A stretch of DNA of 63,064 nucleotides, taken from assembly GCF_003857035.1 (NCBI RefSeq), contig NZ_QGSY01000191.1, positions 1-63,064 of the forward strand, written 5' to 3'. The translations under genes were made by a program, and so were the position numbers. Positions 7,958 to 17,400 of this stretch are shown here, one piece after another. Numbering within the stretch: position 1 is the stretch's first letter; each line of letters begins with the position of its first letter. The stretch comes from Micromonospora arida. Its GTDB lineage: Bacteria > Actinomycetota > Actinomycetes > Mycobacteriales > Micromonosporaceae. The notes beneath the pieces are model-generated. The model searched no databases. It had not been told where the DNA came from and was given only the letters and a program-made list of their open reading frames with translations.

Positions 7958-10447
7958 TCAGGCGCAGTCGGGCGCGATGGTCCGGTCGGTCCGTCGCTTC
8001 GGCAGGAACAGCACATAGTCGAGGATCTGTTCATCGGCCACCGTGGTCGTCTGGTGGCTGAGCAACTCGCCGGTGAGCGGGTTGAACTGCAACGTCTCCC
8101 GACGGCCCTGCGTGTCGTCGGCGCTGAAAGCCAGGCCGGAACGGCCGTCCCAATCCGGGTACGCGCCCCGGTCCTGCATGCCCGGCGTCGCCGCCAGCTC
8201 GAACAGCAGCGCCGAGACCTGACCCGGGCTCAACAGGTGGTAGCGGAAGATGCGGCTGACCACGGTCAGCATCCCGGCCGCCGTGCGCATTTCCGGCGGT
8301 AGCTCGCCCAGCTGCGCAGCCAGCTGTTGCCGCAGCTCCTGCGGGTCCACCGACGGCGCTGGCGGAATCTCGGACAGGTCACCCGGGAGATAGCGGAACG
8401 TCGCCGGCGCGCCCGACCGGCGTCCGCGGGTCACCGGGGTGACGACCCGGCGGCCGGACAGCTCCGCGGTCCACCACAGCGTCTCGTCCCGGTAGCTGTT
8501 CCGATCGATCCCGGGCGCGAGGTCCGCCGGTGCCCAGACCCGAAGACAGGAGACGGTGTACGCCCCGGCAGCGGCGGTCGGCGCGATGCCCGCGACGGCC
8601 AGCGCGAGATCGGTGAGGCGGCCCGACCTGCCGACGACCGTCGGGGTGCTGCCCGTCGACGGCTGGGTGCCAGGTGTCGCCTCGGTCGTCGGTACGACCC
8701 GGGCCTCGTCGCGCCCTCTGATCGTGGTGGCCCCGATCATCACCAGCGGTGTCAGGGACACCCCACCGAGCAGGATCGCCAGGACCGCCCGCGCCTTCGG
8801 TGGCAGCCGGCTGAACCGGCTGGTGGCGGTCGGGACCCGGACCACCTCCTCGACCGCTGGGCGGCGAGGCCGTGGAACTCTGGTGGTCCGGGCAGAGCCG
8901 GTCTGCCGTAGGACCGGCCGATTCACGTGTCGCCCTCCGTCCCGCGCCGAGGGCCACCCCGACGCACTACTGCGGCCGATGGGCGAGGTCACCGATCGGT
9001 GGGGCAGCGCGTACCAGCCGGCCGAGGTCTGCCGCTGGGAGATCGGCACCGGGCCCCGATGCCGCGCCGCCGCCTCTGCGTCCAGCGCGCGAGGCGTCTG
9101 CTCGAAGGGCGGCCGGTCCAGCGGTGCACCCCGGTTCTGCTGGCTCGGTTGCGGTCCCACCGCGTTGAACCGGGCCGACTGGTCGTTGCCCGGAAACGCG
9201 AGCTGCGGAAGCGGGTCGGCCTGCGGCAGGGTCGGCAGGCCGGCCGCCGTCGGCGGGACGACATCGGGGCGGAACTCACGCTGATAGGCGTGTGCCGCGT
9301 AGGCGGCCAGCTGGAAGTACCAGGCCCGCCCAGCGCGACCGGCGTCCTCGTAGGTGCAGCTGATCAGCGCCTGACTCAGCAGGGAGAGCAGGTACTGCGC
9401 CCGCCAGCTCACCCCCCAGTTGCCCGTCCTGGCCACCACCAACCCGACCGAGTAGCTGGCTTTGATCGCCTTGACCTGTCGCGCGGACAGCCGGTCCGAA
9501 GGGCGTTCCTCCGGGTCGATCAGCAGGGTGCGAAGGGCGTCGGTGTCGACGCCGCGGGGGCTGTTCGCCACGTCCGGGCGGACGGCGTCCAGGAGCAGGG
9601 TGGCCTGGTCGCGGGTGAGCGGCGCGTCCACGGCGAACCGGTCCGTGTCCACCAGGCAGAACTTCTTGACGTGCACCTGGCCGGCCCGGGAGCAGGCATA
9701 GAGGACGTTGCGTTCGTGCAGGTCGCCGTGTGACGCCCCACAGAGCTGGTCGAGCTGGTCGTCGGCGAAGAGCGAACCGGTCTCGGCGAATCGCAGTGGG
9801 TGCGGCAGCACCGCCCCGGTCGCTGTGTCATGCAGCCAGTCGCCCTGGACGTCGCCGAGGCCGAGCGAATTCATGGCTTCGGGCAGCTCGTCCCGGGCCC
9901 CGGCGTCGGTCAGCTCCCGGCGTACGAATCGGCCGACGCTGGTGCGGCTGGTTCGCCGACCCTGGCGGTACCAGTGGTTCCACACCCCGTCGAGCAGGGC
10001 CTTGTAGGCGTCCTTGCGCTGGTCGTCGCGGACCTCGGCCAGTGGAACGAGCTGCTCGGCGCCGTGCGCGATGTCCTGGAACATCAGGTACCGGCCGTCT
10101 CCGACCGGGTACGGCGGGTACGGCTGACCGACCAGGTGGCGCTCCGCGAAGCCGGGATCGAGAGTGACAGCCCTGGCGTGCCGGGCGGCCTCCTCGGCCG
10201 CCTGCGCGGTGGGCAGCACCTTGACGTACAGCTGCTCGGCGTTCCGGCCGTCACGCCGCTCGGCGATCACCGGGATCAGCTCGGCCTCGCTGTGCCCCCG
10301 TCGTCGGCCGGGATGGCACGGGGGCCGAACGACGGCGTCGCGCCCAGCCGCCCACTCCCGCAGCGCGGCCGTGACTGTCACATCCGCTACGTACCGTTCG
10401 AACTCGTCAACGAGACCGTCGCCCATGTCCGCCGTTGGACCTTCCAC
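7958..10447 (-). CDS. Membrane-anchored kinase-like (aminoglycoside phosphotransferase fold) protein with extracytoplasmic domain
   Basis: An 829-residue protein. Residues about 55-400 form a phosphotransferase/kinase-like domain: K76 in LYVKV as ATP-binding lysine, HGDLHERN at 240-247 with candidate catalytic D242 and N247, and LVDTD at 265-269 as metal site. This resembles TCAD9-type kinase-like domains of prokaryotic conflict systems. A Pro/Arg-rich linker (about 410-555) leads to one transmembrane helix (about 563-583, LAILLGGVSLTPLVMIGA). The outer part (about 600-829) resembles CU044_5270-type proteins (LLFELAATPGM...FNPLTGELL). GTG 10447 is used; ATG 10426 is the alternative. The gene is divergent from the S-4TM effector, with 230 bases between. 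Substrate unknown. Confidence 0.65.
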   Translation of the reverse strand: MEGPTADMGDGLVDEFERYVADVTVTAALREWAAGRDAVVRPPCHPGRRRGHSEAELIPVIAERRDGRNAEQLYVKVLPTAQAAEEAARHARAVTLDPGFAERHLVGQPYPPYPVGDGRYLMFQDIAHGAEQLVPLAEVRDDQRKDAYKALLDGVWNHWYRQGRRTSRTSVGRFVRRELTDAGARDELPEAMNSLGLGDVQGDWLHDTATGAVLPHPLRFAETGSLFADDQLDQLCGASHGDLHERNVLYACSRAGQVHVKKFCLVDTDRFAVDAPLTRDQATLLLDAVRPDVANSPRGVDTDALRTLLIDPEERPSDRLSARQVKAIKASYSVGLVVARTGNWGVSWRAQYLLSLLSQALISCTYEDAGRAGRAWYFQLAAYAAHAYQREFRPDVVPPTAAGLPTLPQADPLPQLAFPGNDQSARFNAVGPQPSQQNRGAPLDRPPFEQTPRALDAEAAARHRGPVPISQRQTSAGWYALPHRSVTSPIGRSSASGWPSARDGGRHVNRPVLRQTGSARTTRVPRPRRPAVEEVVRVPTATSRFSRLPPKARAVLAILLGGVSLTPLVMIGATTIRGRDEARVVPTTEATPGTQPSTGSTPTVVGRSGRLTDLALAVAGIAPTAAAGAYTVSCLRVWAPADLAPGIDRNSYRDETLWWTAELSGRRVVTPVTRGRRSGAPATFRYLPGDLSEIPPAPSVDPQELRQQLAAQLGELPPEMRTAAGMLTVVSRIFRYHLLSPGQVSALLFELAATPGMQDRGAYPDWDGRSGLAFSADDTQGRRETLQFNPLTGELLSHQTTTVADEQILDYVLFLPKRRTDRTIAPDCA

Positions 10448-10577
10448 GAGTGGTGAAAGTGGACGCGGACGGGCAGGGGTGGCACGTCCGAGTGAGGGGT
10501 GCGCGGGTAAACGCGAAGGTCAAGCTACCTCAATTTTCGGGCGAACGCGGCATTAATTCGCAGCGGATCCCGCACCC

Positions 10578-10589
10578 TACCTAAAGGTA
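10578..10589. promoter_or_regulatory. Inverted repeat tacct-aa-aggta in the divergent control region
   Basis: A perfect 5-bp inverted repeat with two-base spacer in the most A/T-rich part of the 230-base gap between the kinase-like gene and the S-4TM gene. It lies about 40 bases upstream of the S-4TM -35 element and could be an operator. The arms are short. Confidence 0.3.
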
Positions 10590-10627
10590 ATAAAGAGTCA
10601 CTTAACGCTCCCGGAAAAATGCAGTCC

Positions 10628-10655
10628 GTGACATGTCGATGAATGGATATACGAT
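10628..10655 (+). promoter_or_regulatory. Promoter of the S-4TM effector gene
   Basis: GTGACA (10628-10633), a 16-base spacer and TACGAT (10650-10655) form a plausible housekeeping-type promoter. Transcription would start near 10662, leaving just room for the GGGAGG ribosome site (10667-10672) before the GTG at 10678. This decides against the upstream ATGs at 10633 and 10639. Confidence 0.5.
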
Positions 10656-10677
10656 CGTCACGGAACGGGAGGTTGAG

Positions 10678-11604
10678 GTGACAGAGCGCACGGAGACCCT
10701 GCTCCAGCGGCAGCGCCGACCCGAAATGATGGCGTTGCTGCACGCGATGTCGGTCTGCCACCGCAGGGCCCAACGCCTCGACAACCTCCGAATGGCGCTC
10801 TCCGTCGCCATTGGCGTCGCCGGGGCGGTGGTCGCCTTCACCGGCGTGTCCGCCAACGCCGTCACCGCCGTGGGCGCCCTCTGGGCGGTGGTCAACGCGA
10901 TCGGGCTCGGCTCCTGGTCGACCGGGCAGCTCCGCCGGGCCGCCGTGCTCCAGGAGATGTTCGACGTACGACTCTTCCGGCTGCCCTGGAACGCGGTCGC
11001 GGCCGGCGACCCGATCGGCCCGCCGGAGGTCAGCCGCCTCGACCGCGCCTACCGGGGCGACGAGCAGTACCTCCGGGACTACTACGAGGTCCCCGACCTG
11101 CCCCGCCCGTACGACGTGCTCGCCTGCCAGCAGCAGAACCTCGGGTGGGGTGCCCGGGTGCGCCGACGGTACGCGTACACCGTGCTCGCCGGCGTGGCGC
11201 TCTGGGCGACGGTGGGGGTCGTCTTCGCGGTGACCGCCGACCTGACCGTCTCGGCACTGCTGACGCAGTGGTTCGTGCCGTCGCTCGGCGTGCTGCTGCT
11301 CGGTTTGGAGATCTACCGGGGTCAGCGCGGGGTGGCCGCCGAACGGGACCGGGCCCTCACGCTCCTCCAGCAGCAGGTCGCCGCCGCCGCCCGGCACGAC
11401 GCCGACCCGGCGACCGAGGCGGAGTTGCTGACCCTCGCCCGGCAGACCCAGGACTTGATCTTCCACAGTAGGCAGGGGCAGGCGCGCGTCCCGGACTGGT
11501 TCTTCCGGCGGTTCCACGCCGCCGACCGCACCGACTTCCAGGCGGCGATGGACGACCTCGCGAACCTGCTGCGGACCGGCACGCCCGCCGCCCATCCCGA
11601 CTGA
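10678..11604 (+). CDS. S-4TM family putative pore-forming effector
   Basis: From GTG 10678 the protein has 308 residues. It has the layout of the S-4TM family (four-TM effectors first described next to SMODS nucleotidyltransferases): an N-terminal coil with QRQRRPEMMALLHAMS, TM1-TM2 at about 40-77, the conserved AVLQEMFDVRLFRLPWN segment (about 89-105), a charged cytoplasmic stretch ending in CQQQNLGWGARVRRRYA, TM3-TM4 at about 165-211 and a C-terminal coil. Such proteins are predicted to permeabilise the membrane when triggered. No SMODS, TIR or other usual partner is near; the divergent kinase-like membrane protein is the only candidate partner. GGGAGG five bases upstream supports the GTG start. 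Confidence 0.8.
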   Translation: MTERTETLLQRQRRPEMMALLHAMSVCHRRAQRLDNLRMALSVAIGVAGAVVAFTGVSANAVTAVGALWAVVNAIGLGSWSTGQLRRAAVLQEMFDVRLFRLPWNAVAAGDPIGPPEVSRLDRAYRGDEQYLRDYYEVPDLPRPYDVLACQQQNLGWGARVRRRYAYTVLAGVALWATVGVVFAVTADLTVSALLTQWFVPSLGVLLLGLEIYRGQRGVAAERDRALTLLQQQVAAAARHDADPATEAELLTLARQTQDLIFHSRQGQARVPDWFFRRFHAADRTDFQAAMDDLANLLRTGTPAAHPD

Positions 11605-11698
11605 CATCGGCCGCACAGCCTCTGGAGCCGCTTTCGCCGGCAACTGGTCCGACACTGCGTACGCCATCTGCGCCACCGCGTAACCGGCAGGTCGTCCG

Positions 11699-11733
11699 GC
11701 GGTGGCCACCCCGGCGCTCGGGGTGGCCACCGC
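11699..11733. terminator. Strong hairpin between convergent genes
   Basis: A perfect 15-bp stem with loop gcgct (11714-11718) lies between the S-4TM gene and the convergent DUF1963 gene. No U tract follows on either side, as is common in high-GC actinobacteria. Confidence 0.7.
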
Positions 11734-11790
11734 GTCGCTACCGGCAGTCGGTCGGCCCCGACAGGCCGTGCCGTCCGTGCTCGTCCGGCC

Positions 11791-12774
11791 TCACGGGTTC
11801 CAGTAGACGAGGACGCGGGCCTGGTCGAAGCGTCGTTCCTTCAGGTCGGCACGCTGGATCACCCAGTGGATGCTCGCGCCGCCCTGTCTGCCGCCGTGGA
11901 ACTCGGCCAGCAGAACCCAGTCACCATGGTCGGGTGGCCCGCCAACCCCTCGCACCGACCCGTCGTGGCCGGACCGGCCCGAGGGGTTGGCGCCCAACCA
12001 CGCGGGGTTGAAACCGTTGCAGTCAGTGCCGTAGCCGCCCAACAGCAGCGGCGTCGGGCCCCCGGCGCAGAACATGCCGTCCGGCACTTTGCCCAGGACG
12101 TCCTGCCACACCTTGGTCATCTCTTCGAACGGGGGATCTCCCGGCAGCGGCGGAGACCACGGGGGCCCCGGGATCGTCTTGACGTAGGGCAGAGAGATGT
12201 CGACGGTGAGGTGCAGATCGCCCTGCGGGATCTCGTAATAGACCTCCGCGTACTCGTCGTCGTCCGGAGGGAAGTCGGGCGGATACTGCGCTCGCTCCTG
12301 GACCGCCACGTCTGCCGGCACATATCTGACCTCGCCCCAGCCGCTTTCCTCGGGCCAGCCGAACAGCAGCAGTTGGCCGTCGGACGGTAGTGGAAGGTCG
12401 GTCACGTCTGCCGGAAGAGCGGCGCAGTCGATCGTGGCGATCAGGGGGTACTCGGGGTCCTCGGCGTCGGCCGGAAGCATCACGGGTCCGCGGATAACGC
12501 CCACGACCGGTCCGTCACCCCCCTGTGTCAGGAGGGCGGAGGGGCGGGCGAGCCCCAGCCAGCGCTCCACGTCGGCGGCGGGGATGCCGCGGCGCAGCGC
12601 CTCGGCACGGACCTGATCGATGATTTTCGCGTTTCGGGGAAGCACGGGAGCACCGTAGGTCAACCGTGCGACGTTCTCGACCCCGCCGGATGCTGGCTGC
12701 CCGCAAGACAGGCGCACCTGCAATCGATACCGCGATTTGCCGTCGGCGGGCGGCAGGTGGAAGCGCCCGACCAT
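11791..12774 (-). CDS. DUF1963 domain protein (YwqG-like)
   Basis: A 327-residue cytoplasmic protein with the DUF1963 signature: PLIATIDCAALP (about 109-120), then LPSDGQLLLFGW and, further on, a long beta-rich part ending in LGGYGTDCNGFNP, GDWVLLAEFHG and IHWVIQRADLKERRFDQARVLVYWNP. This family is found across bacteria next to unrelated genes and has no known reaction. Usual members are 240-300 residues, so the first 30-40 residues here may be untranslated; in-frame TTG and GTG codons after NVAR offer shorter starts. The gene is divergent from the OGG-fold gene, only 50 bases apart. Confidence 0.75.
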   Translation of the reverse strand: MVGRFHLPPADGKSRYRLQVRLSCGQPASGGVENVARLTYGAPVLPRNAKIIDQVRAEALRRGIPAADVERWLGLARPSALLTQGGDGPVVGVIRGPVMLPADAEDPEYPLIATIDCAALPADVTDLPLPSDGQLLLFGWPEESGWGEVRYVPADVAVQERAQYPPDFPPDDDEYAEVYYEIPQGDLHLTVDISLPYVKTIPGPPWSPPLPGDPPFEEMTKVWQDVLGKVPDGMFCAGGPTPLLLGGYGTDCNGFNPAWLGANPSGRSGHDGSVRGVGGPPDHGDWVLLAEFHGGRQGGASIHWVIQRADLKERRFDQARVLVYWNP

Positions 12775-12824
12775 AGCGTCCGAACCACGGAGTTCCGCGA
12801 GCGCGCGATCTGTGGGAGGCGACC

Positions 12825-13460
12825 ATGCAGACGACCGAAGGTGTGGTGTTGCCGGGGGAGCGGGCCCCGGTCAGGTTCAACATGGACAGGTGGCGGGCTG
12901 GGCTACCACCGGATGCGTGGCCCGACACGCTGCCGGCGACCGGCGAGCTCTGGCGGCGCGACGTCTTCGCGGTGGCCGACGCGTACCGGGCGGGGTCCGC
13001 GAGCCCACGGCAACTACTGACGGCCGCGCTGGTCTGGGCTTACGGACCCATCGGGTACGGCCCGTGGCGCGCCGCCAGGTCGCTCGACGCCGATCCGCAC
13101 GGCAAACGCCTGGCGTACGCGCTGGAAGAGGTGTCCACGCCAGCGCCCGACGAGGACGCGCTGCGCACGGCGTACCGCCGCTTCCGCGACCCGGACCACG
13201 CTCGCCTGCCCTGGTTGGGGCCGGGCCTGTGCACGAAAGTCCTCTACTTCGTCGGCTACCGGCGGGGGGTGGGCGGCGTGCAGCCCCTGATCCTCGACCG
13301 GGTCGTGGCCGGCCAACTCCCCGCCGAGGCGGGTGTCGGCCGGCGCAACGGGTGGTCGTCCGAGGAATGGCTGGCCTATCTGCGGTGGGCGGCCGAGCAG
13401 GCTCGGATCAGGGGAGTAGAGCCGGACGCGGTGGAGATGGCGGTCGTGCCCGACCGGTGA
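12825..13460 (+). CDS. 8-oxoguanine DNA glycosylase OGG-fold protein
   Basis: A 211-residue protein resembling the small actinobacterial OGG-fold family. TAALVWAYGPIGYGPWRAARSL (about 66-87) is its N-terminal signature. WLGPGLCTKVLYFVGY (130-145) corresponds to the helix-hairpin-helix/GPD region, with K138 where glycosylases carry the Schiff-base lysine, and LILDRVV supplies D158 at the usual distance. If active it would excise oxidised bases or detect them; no member is characterised as far as I know. GGGAGG (12813-12818) precedes the ATG. It is convergent with the DUF4180 gene, with only five bases between their stops. Confidence 0.7.
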   Translation: MQTTEGVVLPGERAPVRFNMDRWRAGLPPDAWPDTLPATGELWRRDVFAVADAYRAGSASPRQLLTAALVWAYGPIGYGPWRAARSLDADPHGKRLAYALEEVSTPAPDEDALRTAYRRFRDPDHARLPWLGPGLCTKVLYFVGYRRGVGGVQPLILDRVVAGQLPAEAGVGRRNGWSSEEWLAYLRWAAEQARIRGVEPDAVEMAVVPDR

Positions 13461-13465
13461 GGTGG

Positions 13466-13834
13466 CTATCGGGCGGCGCGGAGGCGGGTGTCGAGCGCGT
13501 CGAGGTCGGGGACGAACCAGATCTGCCCACCCTGGTTCGACTCGTGCACCAGCGCGCGCAAGGCGGAGCTCTCCGCGAGCTGCGCCGAGATGTCGCCGAT
13601 GACTGCCAGCCGCACCCGGTAGTTGACGAACTTCTGCATCACGTCGCCGGCGAAGCGGGTGCCCAGCGAGAAGAAGCGTTCGTCGAGTCGGTTTGCCGGC
13701 ACGGCGACCACCTGGGCGCCGAGGAACGCCGCCCCGATCAGGTCCAGCGCGTCCTGCTCGGTGGCCACCGGCGGCCCCGCCGGGTCGCAGACCAGCACCG
13801 GCACTCCGGCGTGTTCCTGGATCTCGTCAGGCAT
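13466..13834 (-). CDS. DUF4180 domain protein
   Basis: A 122-residue protein from ATG 13834 (MPDEIQEHAGVPVLVCDP). It matches the DUF4180 pattern along its whole length: CDPAGPPVATEQDALDLIGAAF, then VPANRLDERFFSLGTRFAGDVMQKFVNYRVRLAVIGDIS. The compact alpha/beta domain (STAS-like in appearance) has no known activity, but in actinobacteria it often sits beside a small regulator. Here it overlaps the end of the helix-turn-helix gene by eight bases, so it is translated from the same message and probably forms a regulator-partner pair with it. Confidence 0.8.
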   Translation of the reverse strand: MPDEIQEHAGVPVLVCDPAGPPVATEQDALDLIGAAFLGAQVVAVPANRLDERFFSLGTRFAGDVMQKFVNYRVRLAVIGDISAQLAESSALRALVHESNQGGQIWFVPDLDALDTRLRAAR

Positions 13835-14279
13835 CGTGGACCTCCCGGTCGAGCAGGCCGTTGTCGGCGTTGAGCACGGCGTCGAGCAGGTGCAGCAACT
13901 CGGCGGTGGCGGCCGGGTCACCCAGGATGATGATCTTCAAACGACGGCGTTCCTCGTCGTGCACCGTCTGCACCCGCAGCGGGTTGGCCTGGTCGTGGCC
14001 GGTGTTGGCGCTGGCGAGCACGAGCGTCCCGAGCCGGTCGGCGGCGGCTCTGTCGACACCGTCGATCTGGACGATGCTCGACACCTCCGCCTGCCTGGCG
14101 ACGCTGGGCGCGGTCGGGGCCTGTCCGGTGAGCGCGTCGAGATCGCTGGCGGCGATCCGGTACTGCTTGCCGATCCGCACCGCGCGCAGCCGGCCCGAGC
14201 GGATGTAGCCGCGCACGGTGCGCACATGCAGATTGAGCCGGTCGGCCACCTGCTCAACTGAGTATATTTCTTCCGTCAT
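13827..14279 (-). CDS. Helix-turn-helix (MerR/excisionase-type) DNA-binding protein
   Basis: A 150-residue protein. Residues 4-52 are an excisionase-type winged helix (IYSVEQVADRLNLHVRTVRGYI, then SGRLRAVRIGKQYRI). The rest (about 65-150) is an alpha/beta domain with QTVHDEERRRLKIIILGDPAATAELLHLLDAVL, which looks like a small ligand- or partner-binding domain. AGGGAG precedes the ATG and a TATTGT lies eight bases before it. The gene overlaps the DUF4180 gene by eight bases, suggesting co-regulation and possibly a complex. DNA target unknown. Confidence 0.75.
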   Translation of the reverse strand: MTEEIYSVEQVADRLNLHVRTVRGYIRSGRLRAVRIGKQYRIAASDLDALTGQAPTAPSVARQAEVSSIVQIDGVDRAAADRLGTLVLASANTGHDQANPLRVQTVHDEERRRLKIIILGDPAATAELLHLLDAVLNADNGLLDREVHDA

Positions 14280-14447
14280 CGCTCCCTACAATACCCGAAT
14301 AGGGAAGCATAGGGAGCGATGGGGCTGACTCGTTGGCGACATCAGCTCCAAAGGCTCCGAACCCGTCTGGATCGGCGAGACCCCGCGAGGCGTTCGGCCG
14401 GCTAACTCGCTCGCGCTGTCGGACGGTTCCAGTACCGTCTGGAAACC

Positions 14448-17400
14448 ATGGACGCGCTCGGCGACGCCATCATCGGGCGGGATCACCCCGCGGGTCTGCT
14501 CCGCGCCGAGTTGGATCGCGCCACCACCAGCCACGGCGGTCTCGCCCTGGTCACCGGCGAGCCGGGCATCGGCAAGACGACCCTCGTCACGTCGGCGGCC
14601 CGGGAGGCCCGGCAGCGCGGCGCGCTGGTGCTCGGCGCCGCCTGCTGGGATTCCGACAGCGCCCCCGGCTACTGGCCCTGGGTGCAGGTGCTGCGCGGGC
14701 TGCGGCGCTCCGCCGACGACTGGGCGGTGGCACGGCCGGATGCCGAGCCGGCCCTCGCGGCCCTGCTCGGCGAGACCGACACCAGCAAGCAGCAGGCCGA
14801 ACGGCTCAGCAGTTGGGCCGGCGTCGGCACCGGTGCGGACAGCGTCGGCACCGGTGGGGACAGCACCAACCAGGAAGAGTTCGCGCTGTACGACGCGGTG
14901 ACCGCCGCGCTGGTCTCGGTCTCCCAGCAACGGCCGGTCGTGGTCGTCCTCGACGATCTGCACTGGGCCGACCCGGCCTCGCTGCGGCTGCTGAGCTTCG
15001 CCGCCCAGCACACCTGGTTCGAGCGGTTGCTGCTGGTCGGCACCTACCGCGACGCCGAGGTCGAGTCGGGCGAGCACCCGCTGCGCCCTTTGCTGATGCC
15101 GCTGCTCGCGAAGGCCACCACGATCACTCTCACCGGCCTCTCCCGCGACGAGGTGGCCGCGCTGATGGCCCGCACCGCCGGGCGGGCACCCGACGCCGAC
15201 CTCGTCGACGAGGTGCACCGGCGCACCGGCGGCAACCCGTTCTTCATCGAGCAGACGGCCCGGCTGTGGCACGCCGACGACGCGGCCGGCACGATCGCCC
15301 CCGGCGTACGGGAAGCGGTGCGCCGCCGCCTGGCCCAGTTGCCGCCGTCCGTGGTCGAGGCGCTCACCGTCGCGGCCGTGCTGGGCCGTGAGTTCCACCG
15401 CCAGGTCCTGGCGGCCTGCGGTGCCGCCCCGGTGGCGCAGGTCGACCGGCTGCTCGACCGTGCGGTGACCGCCCGACTGGTGGTGGCCCGGGGCGGCGGC
15501 CGGTTCGCCTTCGCCCACGACCTGGTCCGGGAGACCCTCTACGACGGGCTGTCCCACGACGAGCGGCAGGCGCGCCACGGCGCGGTCGTCCGGGCGGTCG
15601 ACGACCTGCGGGAGCTCACCGATCGGCTGGTCCCGGCCGACCTCGCCCGCCACGCCTACCTCGCGGGCCCCGCACTCGACCGCGCCCGGGTGGCCACGCT
15701 GCTGGTCGCGGCCGGGCGGGACGCGTTCGTCCGGCTCGCCGCCGACGAGGCGGCGGTGCACTTCCGTCGGGCGCTGGAGGTCGTCGAGGACCGGGAGCAA
15801 CGCGTCCGGATCCTCGTCGAATTCGGTGAGGGGCAATATCACCACGCCGGCCGGGAGGAGTCCGCCGCACTGCTCGCCGAGGCCGGGGCGCTGGCTCGCA
15901 CGCTCGATGACCCGGTGTTGCTGGCCCGTGTCGCCCTGATCGTGAACCGGGCCCGTCAGGTGGAGACCGTTCACTCGATCGACGCGGCGGAGTTGGTGCG
16001 CGACGCCTACCGAAAACTGATCGGCGAACCGGCCCCGGACGCCTCGGTCGGCGCGCTGGTCGCCGACCTGATCACCGCCACCGAGACGATCGCCCGTCGA
16101 GGGCAGGACGACGAGGCGCTGACGTTCAGCCTCTGGGCCCGCCACGACACCACCTGGGGGTTGGGCACCGCGGCGGCCCGCGCCGCGCTGACCGCCGAGA
16201 TCCGGGATGTGGCCCGTCGTACGGGAGACCGGGAAACCGAGCTGTGGGCCACCTCGCTGCGCTGGGTGGCGCTACTTGAGTTGGGCGACCCGCACTTCAA
16301 CGAGGAGTTGGCCACCTTCGTCAACGCCGACAGGGGCGGCGACGCCAGCCGGCACCGCATAGCGGCGACCATCGACAGCGGGATCATCGCGGCTTTCCGG
16401 GGTGACTTCACCGAGGCCGACGAGCGGTTCGCCATCCTCAGCGACTTCTCCGACCCGAGCCACGCTGAATTCGGGTTCATGGGCCATCACCTGCGCTGGT
16501 CCCGGCTGTTGCTCCAAGGTCGGTTCACCGAGGCCGACACCCTGCTGGACGCGCTGGCCCCGATCGACTACCCCTACCAGGAGTTGCTGCGGGCGATCAC
16601 CGCCGCGGAGCGGGGCGACGGCGAGACGGCGGTTCGGCTGACCGCCGGCATCGAGGCCGCTGCCATTCGCTACCCGCGCCCGGTGTCGCCGATCTGGCTA
16701 CGGTTACGCGCGCAGGCCGCTGCCGCGTCCGCCGACCCGCAGCGCTGCGACGCCGCACGGGCCGCACTCGCGCCGCACCGGGGAGAGTGGATGGTGGCGC
16801 TCTTCGGCTGCGACGTCAGCGGCCCGGTCGACCACTGGCTGGCACTCATCGACGTCGCCCAGCAACGCTGGGACGACGCCATCGCCGGCTTCACGGCCGC
16901 CCGTGCGTCCGCCGACCGGCTGGGCTCCCGTGCCTGGTCGCTCATCGCCCGCGCCAGCCTTGTGAACGCCCTCGCCGGCCGGGGCCACCCGGGCGACGCC
17001 GCGACACTGGCCGCGCTGCGCGCCACCACCGCCCAGCAGGCAGCCGCTCTCGGTATGACGCAGGTGCTGCACCGGATCGCCGAACCGGCCCCCATCAACG
17101 CGGCCGAGCAGACCGCCACCGCACCCCAGGTCGTCGCGCCGGATCAGGCCGTCGCGCCGGATCAGGCCGTCGCGCCGGATCAGGCCGTCGCGCCGGCCGC
17201 GGCAGCCGCGCCCGGCCAGGCCACGGCGGTCGCGCCAGCGATCGAGGGATACGAGTTTCGGCGCGACGGGCCGGTCTGGCAGCTCGCGTACGACGGTGTC
17301 GTGGTGCACCTGCCCGACGCCAAGGGCCTGCATGACCTGCACCTGCTGCTCAGCCGTCCGGGCAGTGACGTACCGGCTGTCGAACTGCTCGACCCGGCGG

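Noticed and set aside
14286..16145. Long minus-strand open frame of 619 codons
   Set aside because: It is antisense to the AAA ATPase, rich in Arg, Gly and Gln as expected of a shadow frame in high-GC DNA, and shows no domain.
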